Source: Stanieria cyanosphaera PCC 7437 | Lineage (GTDB): Bacteria; Cyanobacteriota; Cyanobacteriia; Cyanobacteriales; Xenococcaceae | DNA length: 64,000 bases | Assembly: GCF_000317575.1 (NCBI RefSeq) | Contig: NC_019748.1 | Coordinates: 3,616,501-3,680,500 of the forward strand | Direction: 5' to 3' | Shown here: piece by piece, positions 29,143 through 40,204 of the stretch | Position numbering within the stretch: position 1 is the first letter of the stretch | How the letters are laid out: the number at the start of each line of letters is the position of its first letter | Translations under genes and position numbers: made by a program | The notes under the pieces: model-generated | What the model was told of the DNA's origin: nothing | What the model saw: only the letters and a program-made list of their open reading frames with translations | Database searches by the model: none

Positions 29143-30960
29143 ATGGCATCATTTCGAGAGCTTCTAGGTTATTATCGCAAATATCGAGCCGTAGCAATTT
29201 TTAGTATTGCTGCATCTTGTCTATTTGAAATTATCGATCTAGTTGTGCCTTACGCGATTGGGCAGATTCTGAATGTTCTTTCCAATCAAGCTGTAGATCG
29301 ACCAATTCAGATTTTAACAACTCAGATCGCAGGGTTATTAAATTTAACGGAAGGTAAATTGTTATCCCTAGGGGTATTATTAGGTTTAATTTTTCTCGTT
29401 ACTGTAGTGAAAGCTCCAATTCAACCTTGGATTGGGCCTTGGTTTCATTGGGAAATTTCTTTAAGAGCAAGACGCGATCATTTTAAGAAAGTAATTGCCA
29501 AAATTTTAACCCTACCTTTAGCATTTTACGATGAAAATAATCCTGGGCGCATTGCAGGAAAAATTGCCAGAGGTATTGAAAATCATACTTGGACTTATCC
29601 AGAAATAGCGGGACAGTTAATTCCTAAATTTGGCAGAATCTTAGGTATCTTTGTCGTAATTCTCCTGATTGATAAGTGGATTGCCTTAGGATTTTTGTTA
29701 TCTTTTGTGGTGATTTTGGTCTATTACCTTAAAAAATTAAAAATTTTGATTAAACAAGAGGAATTACTTGAAAAATATCAGGAAAATACCGAAAGTCGTA
29801 CCTCTGAAATCATTACCAATATTAAAACCGTCAAAGCTTTTGCTACAGAAGCACAAGAGTTAGAACGTCAACGGCAACGATTTGAACGGGAATATCAAGT
29901 TGTTACCTTCCGCATCCATAAAGGATATGTCGTGCTAGGAACATGGGCGAGAACCATGATTCAAGCTTGTGTGTTTGCGATCCTGCTAGTTACTTTGATC
30001 GCAACTGTACGAGGTGATATTTCTCTGGGACATTTTATTACCACTTTAACGGTTTCTAGTATGGCTTATGCGGAACTCGAACCAATTACCCAATTAGCAG
30101 AAATATTTGCCCGTCGCTATGCCTCAATGCAGCGTTTTCATGACTTTATTAAACTTCCTGCGGGTACAGATGCAGCCAGTTTAGTCCCCGAATATCGTGC
30201 TACTAATCCTTATAAATTCACGGGTAAATTAGAATTACAACAGGTTAGTTTTGGTTACGATCGCGACCGCCCTATCTTAAAAGATCTTAATCTATTAATC
30301 AAACCTTATCAAACTATTGCTTTAGTGGGACGTTCGGGTTCAGGTAAATCCACGCTGGTAAAACTTTTATTTCGTTACTTCGATCCTAATCATGGCAAAA
30401 TTTTGATTGATGGTGAAGATATTCGGACTCTAGATATTGCTAGATACCGTCGTCGACTAGCCATAGTTCATCAAGATGTTGATATCTTCAATGGCACAGT
30501 TTTAGATAATCTGACTTATGGTAATCCTCAAGTAAGTTGGCAAGAAGTTAAACAAGCTTGTCAAATTGCCAGAGTAGATGAATTCATTCACGAATTACCC
30601 AGAGGTTACTCTACTATCGTTGGGGAAAGAGGAGTCAGACTATCGGGAGGGCAAAAACAAAGATTAGGTATTGCTAGGGCTTTAATCGTCAATCCAGATA
30701 TTTTGGTATTTGATGAAGCGACTTCTAGTTTAGACTACGAATCAGAGCGATCAATTCAATTAGCGATGCGATCAATTTTGGGTACTCGTACTACTATTAT
30801 TATTGCTCATCGTCTTAGTACGGTGAGAGAGGCTGACAAGATAGTGGTTTTGGATCGAGGCAGAATTGTTGAGGTGGGTAGTCACGATGAATTACTCAAT
30901 TATGCTGGAATTTATCATCGCTTACATTCTTTACAAGAAACAGGGGAATTGATGGCATAA
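29143..30960 (+). CDS. ABC exporter (fused permease-ATPase)
   Basis: This 605-residue half-transporter has six membrane segments in residues 1-330 and an ATPase domain from about 365: Walker A GRSGSGKST, signature LSGGQKQRLGIARAL, Walker B ILVFDEATSSLD and the H-loop IIAHRLSTV. It would work as a dimer exporting a lipid, drug or peptide. The substrate is unknown. The TM domain has conserved ExK-type coupling (FDYLKK...FATEAQE) typical of MsbA/LmrA-type exporters. No partner is adjacent, so a homodimer is likely. Confidence 0.9.
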   Translation: MASFRELLGYYRKYRAVAIFSIAASCLFEIIDLVVPYAIGQILNVLSNQAVDRPIQILTTQIAGLLNLTEGKLLSLGVLLGLIFLVTVVKAPIQPWIGPWFHWEISLRARRDHFKKVIAKILTLPLAFYDENNPGRIAGKIARGIENHTWTYPEIAGQLIPKFGRILGIFVVILLIDKWIALGFLLSFVVILVYYLKKLKILIKQEELLEKYQENTESRTSEIITNIKTVKAFATEAQELERQRQRFEREYQVVTFRIHKGYVVLGTWARTMIQACVFAILLVTLIATVRGDISLGHFITTLTVSSMAYAELEPITQLAEIFARRYASMQRFHDFIKLPAGTDAASLVPEYRATNPYKFTGKLELQQVSFGYDRDRPILKDLNLLIKPYQTIALVGRSGSGKSTLVKLLFRYFDPNHGKILIDGEDIRTLDIARYRRRLAIVHQDVDIFNGTVLDNLTYGNPQVSWQEVKQACQIARVDEFIHELPRGYSTIVGERGVRLSGGQKQRLGIARALIVNPDILVFDEATSSLDYESERSIQLAMRSILGTRTTIIIAHRLSTVREADKIVVLDRGRIVEVGSHDELLNYAGIYHRLHSLQETGELMA

Positions 30961-31001
30961 TTTCTGGTTGAGAAGAATTTGCAGCTAACTATAGACATCT
31001 T

Positions 31002-31029
31002 GTAGGGGCAGTCGGCCGTTTGCCCCTAC
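31002..31029. repeat. GTAGGGGC-type palindrome
   Basis: A perfect 9-bp inverted repeat GTAGGGGCA/TGCCCCTAC surrounds GTCGGCCGTT. It is a common kind of dispersed palindrome in cyanobacterial spacers and could also fold as an RNA hairpin behind the ABC exporter gene. Confidence 0.7.
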
Positions 31030-31129
31030 GATAAATTTATGGCAATCAAAAAACATTTTAGATGTACAGTTTGTTGAAGCATTAAAGATAAAATAATTAG
31101 GAAACCTTCGCACGATCAATGATTAAAAA

Positions 31130-31780
31130 ATGGCTAATATTGCTGTGATCGATTACGACATGGGAAATCTTCACTCTGCTTGTAAGGGATTGGAAAAAGC
31201 AGGGGCAAACACAATTGTGACTGATTCTCCTCAAGATATTGCTCAGGCAGATGCGGTAGTATTACCAGGAGTAGGCGCATTCGATCCCGCCGTACAGCAT
31301 ATTAGAAGCCGTCATTTAGAAACTCCTATCAAAGATGCGATCGCATCAGGAAAACCTTTTTTGGGTATTTGCTTGGGATTACAAATTCTCTTTGATGCTT
31401 CGGAAGAAGGCAATGAACCAGGTTTAGGGATTATTCCAGGTGTAGTACGCCGTTTTCGTTCTGAACCAGATATTACCATTCCTCACATGGGTTGGAATCA
31501 ATTGAAGTTAACTCAACCTGATTTGTTTCTCTGGCACAACTTACCTACTAATCCTTACGTTTATTTCGTTCATTCTTATTACGTCGAACCAAAAGATCGT
31601 AGTGTCTGTGCAGCAATGGTAACTCACGGTAGTCAAACAGTTACTGCTGCGATCGCTATTAATAACCTAGTTGCAGTACAGTTTCACCCTGAAAAATCTT
31701 CCGATTATGGTTTGCAAATTCTTTCTAATTTTGTGAATCAAATCAAAGCCAAAAAGTATCAGTTATCAGTTACCAGTTAA
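31130..31780 (+). CDS. hisH: imidazole glycerol phosphate synthase subunit HisH
   Basis: This 216-residue class I glutamine amidotransferase supplies ammonia to HisF in histidine biosynthesis. Catalytic Cys lies in FLGICLGLQILFD (about residue 82), and the His/Glu pair lies in AVQFHPEKSSDYG. The last eight residues (YQLSVTS) are encoded by the CAGTTATCAGTTACCAG repeat that starts inside the gene, so the C-terminus is repeat-extended. Otherwise the enzyme looks complete. Confidence 0.95.
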   Translation: MANIAVIDYDMGNLHSACKGLEKAGANTIVTDSPQDIAQADAVVLPGVGAFDPAVQHIRSRHLETPIKDAIASGKPFLGICLGLQILFDASEEGNEPGLGIIPGVVRRFRSEPDITIPHMGWNQLKLTQPDLFLWHNLPTNPYVYFVHSYYVEPKDRSVCAAMVTHGSQTVTAAIAINNLVAVQFHPEKSSDYGLQILSNFVNQIKAKKYQLSVTS

Positions 31781-31806
31781 TCAGTTACCAGTTACCAGTT
31801 ACCAGT
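31757..31806. repeat. CAGTTA(T/C)C short tandem repeats overlapping hisH 3' end
   Basis: About six CAGTTA(T/C) units in a row start within the last codons of hisH and run into the spacer. Confidence 0.8.
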
Positions 31807-31931
31807 TATCGGTTAATAGAGAATAAGGAACAAAGAATCAAATTAAGTCTTCTGCCTTTTTACTTTGATCCTTCCTTTCACTCAGGACGCTTCGCGCTTT
31901 TTCCTTTTTACTTCTGACTTATCTTTAATTA

Positions 31932-32471
31932 ATGAGAATCTATGGTAATCGACAATTAAAGACCTTACCAGGACAACTAACTCGTCCAACCTCGGCTAAA
32001 GTAAGGGAAGCTTTGTTTAATATTTGGCAAGGCAAAATTACTGATTGTCTCTGGTTAGATTTGTGTGCAGGTAATGGTTCGATGGGTGCAGAAGCTTTAT
32101 GTCGCGGTGCAGCAGAAGTAGTAGGAATTGAGCAAAATAATCGTGCTTGTGGCATTATTCGACAAAATTGGCAACAAGTAGCTCAACCGAACCAAAAATT
32201 TCGTTTGTTACGGGGAGATATAGTAACTCGAATTAAAAGTTTGGCAGGAGAAAAGTTTGACCGCATTTACTTCGATCCGCCTTATGCTAGTCAATTATAT
32301 CAACCAGTGTTAAAAGCGATCGCAACGCTACAATTACTTACACCTACAGGAGAGATTGCAGTTGAACACGATCCTAAATTATGGCAGGCAATTTCTATTG
32401 ATGGTTTAGAAATTAAGCAACAAAAAATTTATGGCAATACGGCTTTAACTTTTTATATTCAAAATGAATGA
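31932..32471 (+). CDS. rsmD: 16S rRNA (guanine(966)-N(2))-methyltransferase
   Basis: This 179-residue RsmD-family methyltransferase has the N-terminal RPTSAKVREALFNIW motif, the SAM-binding LDLCAGNGSMGAEAL and the catalytic FDPPY (about residue 115). It modifies G966 of 16S rRNA using S-adenosylmethionine. The length is canonical. Confidence 0.92.
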   Translation: MRIYGNRQLKTLPGQLTRPTSAKVREALFNIWQGKITDCLWLDLCAGNGSMGAEALCRGAAEVVGIEQNNRACGIIRQNWQQVAQPNQKFRLLRGDIVTRIKSLAGEKFDRIYFDPPYASQLYQPVLKAIATLQLLTPTGEIAVEHDPKLWQAISIDGLEIKQQKIYGNTALTFYIQNE

Positions 32472-32535
32472 ATCAGCAAGTACAGTTATGTAACCAAAAA
32501 ATCTAATCAAGTTAACTCTTACTGCGATCGCCTTA

Positions 32536-33243
32536 CTAAAAAATCCTTATTTTTTCACTTGTTATTACATCTTCCTCCTGATTAATTTTGGGGGAGAAAT
32601 TTTTAGTCTTAACTTGAGACATTATTTTTGTACTAGATAGCAAGCCTACACTAGTTAGATAAAGACACCAGCCAATAATGCCTAAAAACTTACTACCATC
32701 TTCAATTAGAAAAAATAAATCTGGTCCTAATTGTGGTGGAGGAAAAAGACGTTCTTCGATTAAATCTAGACTAAAAGAAATAGCAAAAAAAAACATTGCT
32801 AACAGAAGGATTGAATATTGAGTTTTAACAATTACACTACGAAATTGAAATAAATAATTGATAAAAATAATTACATATATGCAAAATAATAATTTTTCTG
32901 GCAGATGAAAATGACTACTATAAAAACGTTCATGAAGTAAGAAAAAATCATCTAGCAATAAAAATAAACTAATTGCACTAGAATAAAGCAAAAAACCACG
33001 CTTTTTTTGAGATAAATAATTCTTAAATAATAAATAACTAAACCAACACACCGTGAAAGCTGAACACCAAAACAATATTCCTAAGTTAGAAACTATACTT
33101 GTATAGCTAGGAAGCTCTACAACTGAAAAAATATCTCTAACCAACAGCTTAACCGATACTTCCTTTTGCAGTCCAATTCCTATTAATAGTAGCAAAAATG
33201 GTAAATATATTAATCCAATAATTTTGTTGTTAACTTTATTCAT
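32536..33243 (-). CDS. multi-pass membrane protein, unknown
   Basis: This 235-residue protein has about six to seven hydrophobic segments and a cytoplasmic-looking basic tail (KTKNFSPKINQEEDV). A pair of acidic/His residues in loops (LDDFFLLHERFYSSHFHLPEK, DLIEERLFPPPQLGPD) might bind ligand. No family was recognised. It stands alone between rsmD (convergent) and a long spacer. Confidence 0.65.
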   Translation of the reverse strand: MNKVNNKIIGLIYLPFLLLLIGIGLQKEVSVKLLVRDIFSVVELPSYTSIVSNLGILFWCSAFTVCWFSYLLFKNYLSQKKRGFLLYSSAISLFLLLDDFFLLHERFYSSHFHLPEKLLFCIYVIIFINYLFQFRSVIVKTQYSILLLAMFFFAISFSLDLIEERLFPPPQLGPDLFFLIEDGSKFLGIIGWCLYLTSVGLLSSTKIMSQVKTKNFSPKINQEEDVITSEKIRIF

Positions 33244-33826
33244 AGTTTAATGTTTTACTGATGACTCAAAAAATAAAAAACCAAGCTTTTTTATCTAGGT
33301 TTTAATTAAAATACACTTGTTTTTTTATTTGAAGAAATAAATATAAAAATGAGCCAAATTAGATTTAAAATAATCTTTTCAGTTGAAACAATTTTGTTTT
33401 TAATTAATAATTAAACAACAAGTGTATTGAAGAACACAATACAGGATTAATTTGCTAATATCAACTACTTTATCGATTCTTTATGATAACTTTAAATTCT
33501 AATTAAATAAAAACAGCAAAGGCTAAAAGTCTTTTGGAGATTAATTTTGAGCGTAAAAATTAGTTACTCTGACCAATAATACCAGTAAATTAGAAGGTAA
33601 TATAAATAGTTATTATGGTGAGTTTATTTATGTTCAGTAAATATAGCAGTACAAATAAAGATTATTACATCAAAGGAATCAAATTGATTTGACTAGTCAA
33701 TTTTTTCCTAGTAATTAAAAGAAATTGATTTTTGCGGTGTAGACAAGGTTAACAGTTATAAACGATGAGCCTATATACTTGAAATTAAAAGGTGGACAAA
33801 ATAATTGCCCACCTACTGCTAATTAG
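33244..33826. other. long AT-rich spacer
   Basis: This 583-bp spacer lies upstream of the membrane-protein gene and downstream of dxs. It contains a 7-bp perfect inverted repeat TGTATTG/CAATACA (33,423-33,443) and the dxs terminator (33,781-33,815). No gene was recognised. Confidence 0.5.
33781..33815 (-). terminator. dxs terminator
   Basis: On the minus strand AGGTGG and CCACCT (33,809-33,814 and 33,790-33,795) form a stem followed by TTTTAATTTC. It lies immediately downstream of the dxs stop. Confidence 0.7.
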
Positions 33827-35737
33827 CTAACTAACAACTGAAGCTTGTTTGGTTGGAAAATAGGCTTTCAGAATGTTTTCTGCCATTTGGGAACTAGTTA
33901 AACCTAAATCAGCTTTAGATTGATTAGGTTCAGCGTGATCTACCAAAATATCAGGAATACCAAATCGTTTAACAGGAACAAGTACATTATTATCCTGTAA
34001 AGCTTCGGTAACTGCCGAACCAAAACCACCCATCAGGCAACCTTCTTCCATCGTCACTACCTTACCGATGCGTTGTGCTAAAGGTAAGATTAATTCGGTA
34101 TCCAAAGGTTTGACAAAACGAGCATTAACTACAGTTGCTTCAATACCGTGTTCGCTGAGGATTTCTGCTACTTGTAAAGCAGGATGTACCATTGTGCCGT
34201 AGCCAAGTAACAAGACATCATCCCCGTTGCGGAGAATTTCTCCCTTACCAATTTCTATAGCCTCCCAGCCTTCTTCCATTAGCGGTACACCGACTCCATT
34301 ACCACGAGGATAACGCATCGCAATTGGACTATCAGTATGATCGATTCCCGTAACAATCATGCGTTGTAATTCAGCTTCGTCTTTGGGTGCCATGATGACC
34401 ATATTGGGAATACAGCGTAAATAGGCAATATCATACATTCCTTGATGGGTTGGGCCATCGGCACCTACAATTCCTGCCCTATCCATACAGAAAAATACAG
34501 GCAGATTTTGAATGCAAATATCGTGAATAATTTGATCGTAAGCCCGTTGTAGGAAAGTAGAGTAAATCGCTACTAAAGGACGCATTCCTTCACAAGCTAA
34601 TCCTGCTGATAAAGTTACGGCGTGTTGTTCGGCAATACCCACATCTATGTATTGTTTAGGCAATTTTTGCTGTAGTTTATCCAAACCCGTACCAGTTGCC
34701 ATAGCAGCAGTAATACCAATTATTTTAGGATTATTTTCTGCCAATTTAGTTAAGGTATGGGTAAAAACCTTAGCATAACTGGGTGGTTTGGGCTTATTTG
34801 AAGGAATAGCTTTACCTGTTGCCAGATTAAAAGGACTTTGGGCATGATAGCCTACTTGGTCTTTTTCAGCGATCGCATATCCTTTACCTTTGACTGTTGC
34901 TACATGAACCAAAACAGGACCAGTTACTTTATGTGCTTGCTTGAAAGTGGAGATTAACTCTTGTAAATTATGACCGTCAATCGGACCAAAATATTTAAAA
35001 CCTAATTCTTCAATTACTGCCCCGACTTTAGGAACAGCAAGACGTTTCATTCCTTCTTTAACACGTTCCATTTCTGGAGTCAGGGAATCACCAAAGAAGG
35101 GGAGATGTTTAAATTGTTCTTCTAAATTATCGGAAAGAAACTGAATTGGGTCAGATAAACGTACTTTATTGAGATAACGAGAAATTGCTCCCACATTGGG
35201 TGAAATAGACATTTCATTATCATTCAGAATCACCATCAGATTGGTATTCGGCAAATGTCCAGCGTGGTTAATCGCTTCTAATGCCATACCACCTGTTAAC
35301 GCGCCATCACCAATTACTGCGACACATTTATAATCTTCACCTTTAGCATCTCTAGCTAATGCCATCCCTAAAGCAGCAGAAATACTAGTAGAAGCGTGTC
35401 CAGCACCAAAATGATCGAATTTGTTTTCGCAACGTTTGAGATAACCAGCAATCCCGTCTTTTTGTCTGAGGGTATGAAAACGATTATATCTGCCTGTCAG
35501 CATTTTATGGGGATAGGCTTGATGTCCGACATCCCAAACAACTTTGTCTCGGTCTAAATCGAGAGTTTGATAAAGAGCAATTGTTAACTCAACTACTCCC
35601 AATCCTGGCCCTAAATGACCACCACTAGTAGCAATAGTTTGAAGATGTTTTTCTCTGATCTGACGAGCAATGTCTTCTAGTTGCCGTATCGACAAACCAT
35701 GCAACTGATTGGGATGGGTTATTTCACTTAAATGCAT
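33827..35737 (-). CDS. dxs: 1-deoxy-D-xylulose-5-phosphate synthase
   Basis: This 636-residue thiamine-diphosphate enzyme condenses pyruvate and glyceraldehyde 3-phosphate in the first step of the MEP isoprenoid pathway. It has the ThDP motif [18 protein letters not shown]...NDNEMS, the N-terminal [10 protein letters not shown] with the conserved His, the second-half [12 protein letters not shown] and the C-terminal transketolase domain. Length and order are canonical. Confidence 0.97.
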   Translation of the reverse strand: MHLSEITHPNQLHGLSIRQLEDIARQIREKHLQTIATSGGHLGPGLGVVELTIALYQTLDLDRDKVVWDVGHQAYPHKMLTGRYNRFHTLRQKDGIAGYLKRCENKFDHFGAGHASTSISAALGMALARDAKGEDYKCVAVIGDGALTGGMALEAINHAGHLPNTNLMVILNDNEMSISPNVGAISRYLNKVRLSDPIQFLSDNLEEQFKHLPFFGDSLTPEMERVKEGMKRLAVPKVGAVIEELGFKYFGPIDGHNLQELISTFKQAHKVTGPVLVHVATVKGKGYAIAEKDQVGYHAQSPFNLATGKAIPSNKPKPPSYAKVFTHTLTKLAENNPKIIGITAAMATGTGLDKLQQKLPKQYIDVGIAEQHAVTLSAGLACEGMRPLVAIYSTFLQRAYDQIIHDICIQNLPVFFCMDRAGIVGADGPTHQGMYDIAYLRCIPNMVIMAPKDEAELQRMIVTGIDHTDSPIAMRYPRGNGVGVPLMEEGWEAIEIGKGEILRNGDDVLLLGYGTMVHPALQVAEILSEHGIEATVVNARFVKPLDTELILPLAQRIGKVVTMEEGCLMGGFGSAVTEALQDNNVLVPVKRFGIPDILVDHAEPNQSKADLGLTSSQMAENILKAYFPTKQASVVS

Positions 35738-36176
35738 AACACCGTGTTCTATGTAATAACTTTATTTAATTCGTAGAATAGCACTCTGGTTGCTTTAAAC
35801 AAGATTCTAGTAATTGAATCTTTGCCTTTATTATTTTCTCTCAATTGTTGATAGTGTTGACTCAATCTTTCACCAATTTCTGTTTTTGGGAAAAATTTGG
35901 CATCCAGCCCAGGCGTAAAGATGCGGGCGCAGCGGAGATCGCAAATGCTCTTGTCGTTCTCTCTCCTGATTGAGCAATTGAATAACTCAAGTCTAAATAC
36001 GCTTAGAAATTCTTTAAAGCTTACTCAGAGTTTATGGCTTTTTGATCATTATTGCTATTTTTCTACCGTTAATTTTAGTTTTAAGGCATTTTAGGCACTT
36101 TTTGAGCTTTTTTTTTCAGAATGAAATAGCCCTACGATGATAATGGGAGCGTTTTTTGGTTTACTTTATTATTTAC

Positions 36177-36207
36177 TATATCGGTTCTCACATTAATGAG
36201 ATACAGT
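36177..36207 (-). repeat. dispersed imperfect palindrome (family A), copy 3
   Basis: On the minus strand it reads CTGTATCTCATTAATG, then TGAGAACCGATATA. Together with copy 4, 139 bp away in opposite orientation, it brackets a small segment like a miniature element with inverted ends. Confidence 0.65.
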
Positions 36208-36303
36208 TCATTTTCCTGGTAGAGCGTTGATAGTTGAGACCTACGGTAGTGCGCTTCGCTTATGTTAATGGTTGATTGTTAATGGTTGATTATTCATCCC
36301 TCA

Positions 36304-36349
36304 TAATTAGTAATTAGTAATTAGTAATTAGTAATTAGTAATTAGTAAC
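36304..36349. repeat. TTAGTAA heptamer tandem repeat
   Basis: About six consecutive 7-bp units (AATTAGT / TAATTAG) form a typical cyanobacterial short tandemly repeated repetitive sequence. The units are too short and lack spacers, so this is not a CRISPR. Confidence 0.9.
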
Positions 36350-36389
36350 TGGTAATGGTGTACCTCACCAAGAGCGAGAAAGGCTATAA
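36346..36389 (+). repeat. dispersed imperfect palindrome (family A), copy 4
   Basis: Identical over 42 bp to copy 2 at 25,700-25,745 (TAACTGGTAATGG... through GCTATA). Confidence 0.75.
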
Positions 36390-36423
36390 TTGAATCCGTT
36401 ATATTGATTATAAGTAATTAAAT

Positions 36424-36678
36424 TTATTTGTGCTGTGAAGAAAATAAACTTTTATAAGTTAGCCAACCAAAACCTATAATTATTAAAATAAGCAATTTTT
36501 TATGACGATTGAGCATTTTTTCGGTGCCGTCATCAATAAATTCTTTTGTTTTTCGTTGCTCAGTTAAATTAGTTTGTAAAGACCTAAAAGTACTTGGAGC
36601 GGTTGTCGTTAATAATAAAGTATAGCGTGGAATATTTAAGTTTACAACTGCAATTGCTATGATAATTATTTGTTCCAT
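36424..36678 (-). CDS. short putative membrane protein
   Basis: This 84-residue frame has a hydrophobic N-terminal stretch (EQIIIIAIAVVNL) and a C-terminal membrane segment (KLLILIIIGFGWLTY) around a charged middle (TEQRKTKEFIDDGTEKMLNR). It follows recQ by 15 bp on the same strand, which supports translation in an operon. No homologue was recognised, and it may be lineage-specific or spurious. Confidence 0.4.
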   Translation of the reverse strand: MEQIIIIAIAVVNLNIPRYTLLLTTTAPSTFRSLQTNLTEQRKTKEFIDDGTEKMLNRHKKLLILIIIGFGWLTYKSLFSSQHK

Positions 36679-36693
36679 AAAATTAAAAAAAAA

Positions 36694-38820
36694 TTATTGA
36701 GTTTGATGTCTACGACGATACCAAGCTCGTACTAATTTGATTTCTTCATAACTATAATCATTTCCGAGAGTTTCTTTTAAATTTTTCAAAGAATCATCAC
36801 CAACTTTTTCTAAAATTTGAGTAATTATTTTTTGCTTTTCTGGAGCGACTAATTTATTAATTGCTACAGGTTGATTGAGTTCAATCAGTTCACTCAGATG
36901 TTGATTAATTGTATTTACAGCTAAACTTCTTTGGGCTGCAATTTCTCTGACAGTTAAACCTCGATGATGTAGTTGGAGAGTTGTCATTTGACTGCGAGAA
37001 GGTAGAGGAACTGGTAGTTGTTGTTGTTGACAAAAAGTTCTGATTAAGGAAATAAATTGTTCTCCATATTGTTGTAGTTTATAATCATTGACTCCAGAAA
37101 TAGAAGCAAAATCTTCTAAAGTTTGAGGTTGCAACTGTGCCATCAATTTTAAACTAGAATCTGCAAAAATAATATAAGGAGGAATAGAATGAAGATCAGC
37201 TATTTGTTTACGTAATTTTTTTAATTGTTCATAAAGAATTTCTTTTTCAGCTTGATAAGGATTATTTTGTGGTTTTGTTTGAGAATCTATTTTATTTTTA
37301 ACAGCAATTTCTACAGTGCGCTGTTTACGTAAAATTTCCCAACTGCGTTTATTTAATTTAAGAATTCGGTAGCCGTCATTACTTTGACTAACTAAACCTT
37401 GATTGAGTAAAGATCGAACTAACATTTTCCATTCATCTTTGGTTTTATCTTTACCAATACCATAGGTGGAAAGTAAATGATGTCCGTATTGTTCTACTTT
37501 TTTATTCCGTGAACCTCTTAACACTTCAATAATATGCTTCATGCCAAATTTTTCTTGACAACGAGCCACACACGAAAGAAATTTTTGCGCTTCGATAGTC
37601 CAATCTTCGATAGGATGAGGATTTAAACAATTATCGCATTGACCACAATTACCTGAAAATCTTTCACCAAAATAACGTAATAAAATAGTTCGGCGACAAT
37701 CAACTCCTTCTGCATAATCTATTACTTGATTTAATTGTTGACGAGCAATTCTTTGCTCTTGTGGATCTGGTTTTTGTTCAATTAAATAATCAATTTTTTT
37801 CCAATCACCCATACTAAAAAATAAAATTGAGGTGGCTGATTCTCCATCTCGACCGGCTCTACCTGACTCTTGATAAAAGTTTTCTAAACTTCGAGGTAAA
37901 TCGTAATGAAAAACAAAGCGAACATCGGGTTTATTAATACCCATTCCAAAGGCAATTGTTGCCACCATTACTTGTACATCATCTCGTAAAAAACGAGTTT
38001 GATTAATAGTTCTTTTTTCATCAGTCATTCCTGCATGATATGGTAGAGCTTTGATGCCATCTTTTTGTAATTTATAGGCAACTTCTTCGACATTACGACG
38101 ACTGAGACAATAAACTATTCCTGCACCAGATTGAGAACGAATTTCTTGTAGCAGTTGATGATAACTTCTTTGTTGTTTTGGTTGGACTTGATAATGAATA
38201 TTGAAACGATTAAAACTGTTAAGATGAACCGAAGGATTTTGTAAACCTAGTTGTTCGATAATATCTTGTTGAACTCTTTTTGTTGCTGTGGCGGTTAAAG
38301 CAAGTAAAGGTACTTGAGGATAACGTTGGCGAAATTGTTTTAATTGACGATATTCAGGACGAAAATCATGTCCCCATTCAGAGATACAATGAGCTTCATC
38401 GATCGCAATAGTAGAAATACCAATATTGTTCGCAATTTTATCTAGAAAAGTCCTAAATTTTTCGGCTAAAAGTCTTTCTGGAGCGACATAAAGTAATTTA
38501 ATCTTACCTTGAAGAATCGCTCCATAACGCGATCGCATTTCTTCATAATCTAAGGTACTATTAAGAAAAGTAGCATCGATGCCTCGGTCTTTGAGAGCAT
38601 CTACCTGATCCTGCATCAAAGCAATTAAAGGTGAAACAACCAAGGTTAAACCAGGTTTGAGTAAAGCTGGTAACTGAAAACAGAGAGATTTACCACCACC
38701 CGTCGGCATAATAATCAGTAAATCTTGATTATTGAGTGTTTCTTCAATAATTTCTTTTTGTCCAGGGCGAAAACTATCATAACCAAAGTAATGTTTTAAA
38801 GCTTTTTCTAGTCTAGTCAT
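36694..38820 (-). CDS. recQ: ATP-dependent DNA helicase RecQ
   Basis: This 708-residue 3'-5' helicase works in recombination and repair. Motif I PTGGGKSLCFQLPAL, the DEAH box AIDEAHCISEWGHDFRPEY, and motif VI-like QESGRAGRDGE are present. They are followed by the RecQ zinc site (CRRTILLRYFGE...CGQCDNC), a winged-helix RQC domain and an HRDC domain (about residues 535-600). The C-terminal ~100 residues form a helix-turn-helix-like extension (LTVREIAAQRSLAVNTINQHLSE), as in other cyanobacterial and Bacillus-type RecQ. Confidence 0.95.
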   Translation of the reverse strand: MTRLEKALKHYFGYDSFRPGQKEIIEETLNNQDLLIIMPTGGGKSLCFQLPALLKPGLTLVVSPLIALMQDQVDALKDRGIDATFLNSTLDYEEMRSRYGAILQGKIKLLYVAPERLLAEKFRTFLDKIANNIGISTIAIDEAHCISEWGHDFRPEYRQLKQFRQRYPQVPLLALTATATKRVQQDIIEQLGLQNPSVHLNSFNRFNIHYQVQPKQQRSYHQLLQEIRSQSGAGIVYCLSRRNVEEVAYKLQKDGIKALPYHAGMTDEKRTINQTRFLRDDVQVMVATIAFGMGINKPDVRFVFHYDLPRSLENFYQESGRAGRDGESATSILFFSMGDWKKIDYLIEQKPDPQEQRIARQQLNQVIDYAEGVDCRRTILLRYFGERFSGNCGQCDNCLNPHPIEDWTIEAQKFLSCVARCQEKFGMKHIIEVLRGSRNKKVEQYGHHLLSTYGIGKDKTKDEWKMLVRSLLNQGLVSQSNDGYRILKLNKRSWEILRKQRTVEIAVKNKIDSQTKPQNNPYQAEKEILYEQLKKLRKQIADLHSIPPYIIFADSSLKLMAQLQPQTLEDFASISGVNDYKLQQYGEQFISLIRTFCQQQQLPVPLPSRSQMTTLQLHHRGLTVREIAAQRSLAVNTINQHLSELIELNQPVAINKLVAPEKQKIITQILEKVGDDSLKNLKETLGNDYSYEEIKLVRAWYRRRHQTQ

Positions 38821-38917
38821 TGCTCATTGGTTGGTAGTAGAGGCAAATATAAGTTTACTTTTACATTGGTTAATAATCATTTTTCTTGTCACTATTAAAT
38901 AGTTGTAAAATTATAAA

Positions 38918-39943
<1,026 letters not shown>

Positions 39944-40143
39944 TCAATCTTCTGCACCTGCTTGTTGTAATAACTCAGCAACTTTAGTATATTTATTCAG
40001 TCTAGCCAAAAAATTAAGACAAATAACTTTTCTTAAAGCGGTCTCGGCAAAGCAAAGGTGCTGCGCTAGCTTGGTTTTCTACCCGAATCTCGAAGAGAGC
40101 GAACTCCTCGCGTAACGCTTTAACTGATTTTTACAGAACATAA

Positions 40144-40180
40144 TCAAAAAAACAATCCCTCCTGCCAAACAGAAGGGATC
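40144..40180 (-). terminator. terminator of the ATP synthase operon
   Basis: On the minus strand ATCCCT...CTG / CAG...AGGGAT forms a stem (40,155-40,160 with 40,174-40,179, one mismatch inside). It is followed by a T-run (TGTTTTTTT). It lies 25 bp past the atpG stop, closing the operon. Confidence 0.8.
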
Positions 40181-40204
40181 TATTTAATTTATCTTTTAAG
40201 TCAA

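Larger units (their letters stand above)
35738..36423. other. long repeat-rich spacer
   Basis: This 686-bp spacer holds the dxs promoter end, two family A palindromes in opposite orientation (36,177-36,207 and 36,346-36,389), TTGATTGTTAATGG-type repeats and a heptamer run. A 65-codon plus-strand frame (35,897-36,094) looks random and is not called. Confidence 0.6.

Noticed and set aside
35897-36094. 65-codon plus-strand frame upstream of dxs
   Set aside because: It runs through GC-rich spacer-repeat DNA, then low-complexity sequence, and resembles no protein.
36304-36349. Possible CRISPR array
   Set aside because: The repeat unit is 7 bp with no spacers, and no cas genes are present.
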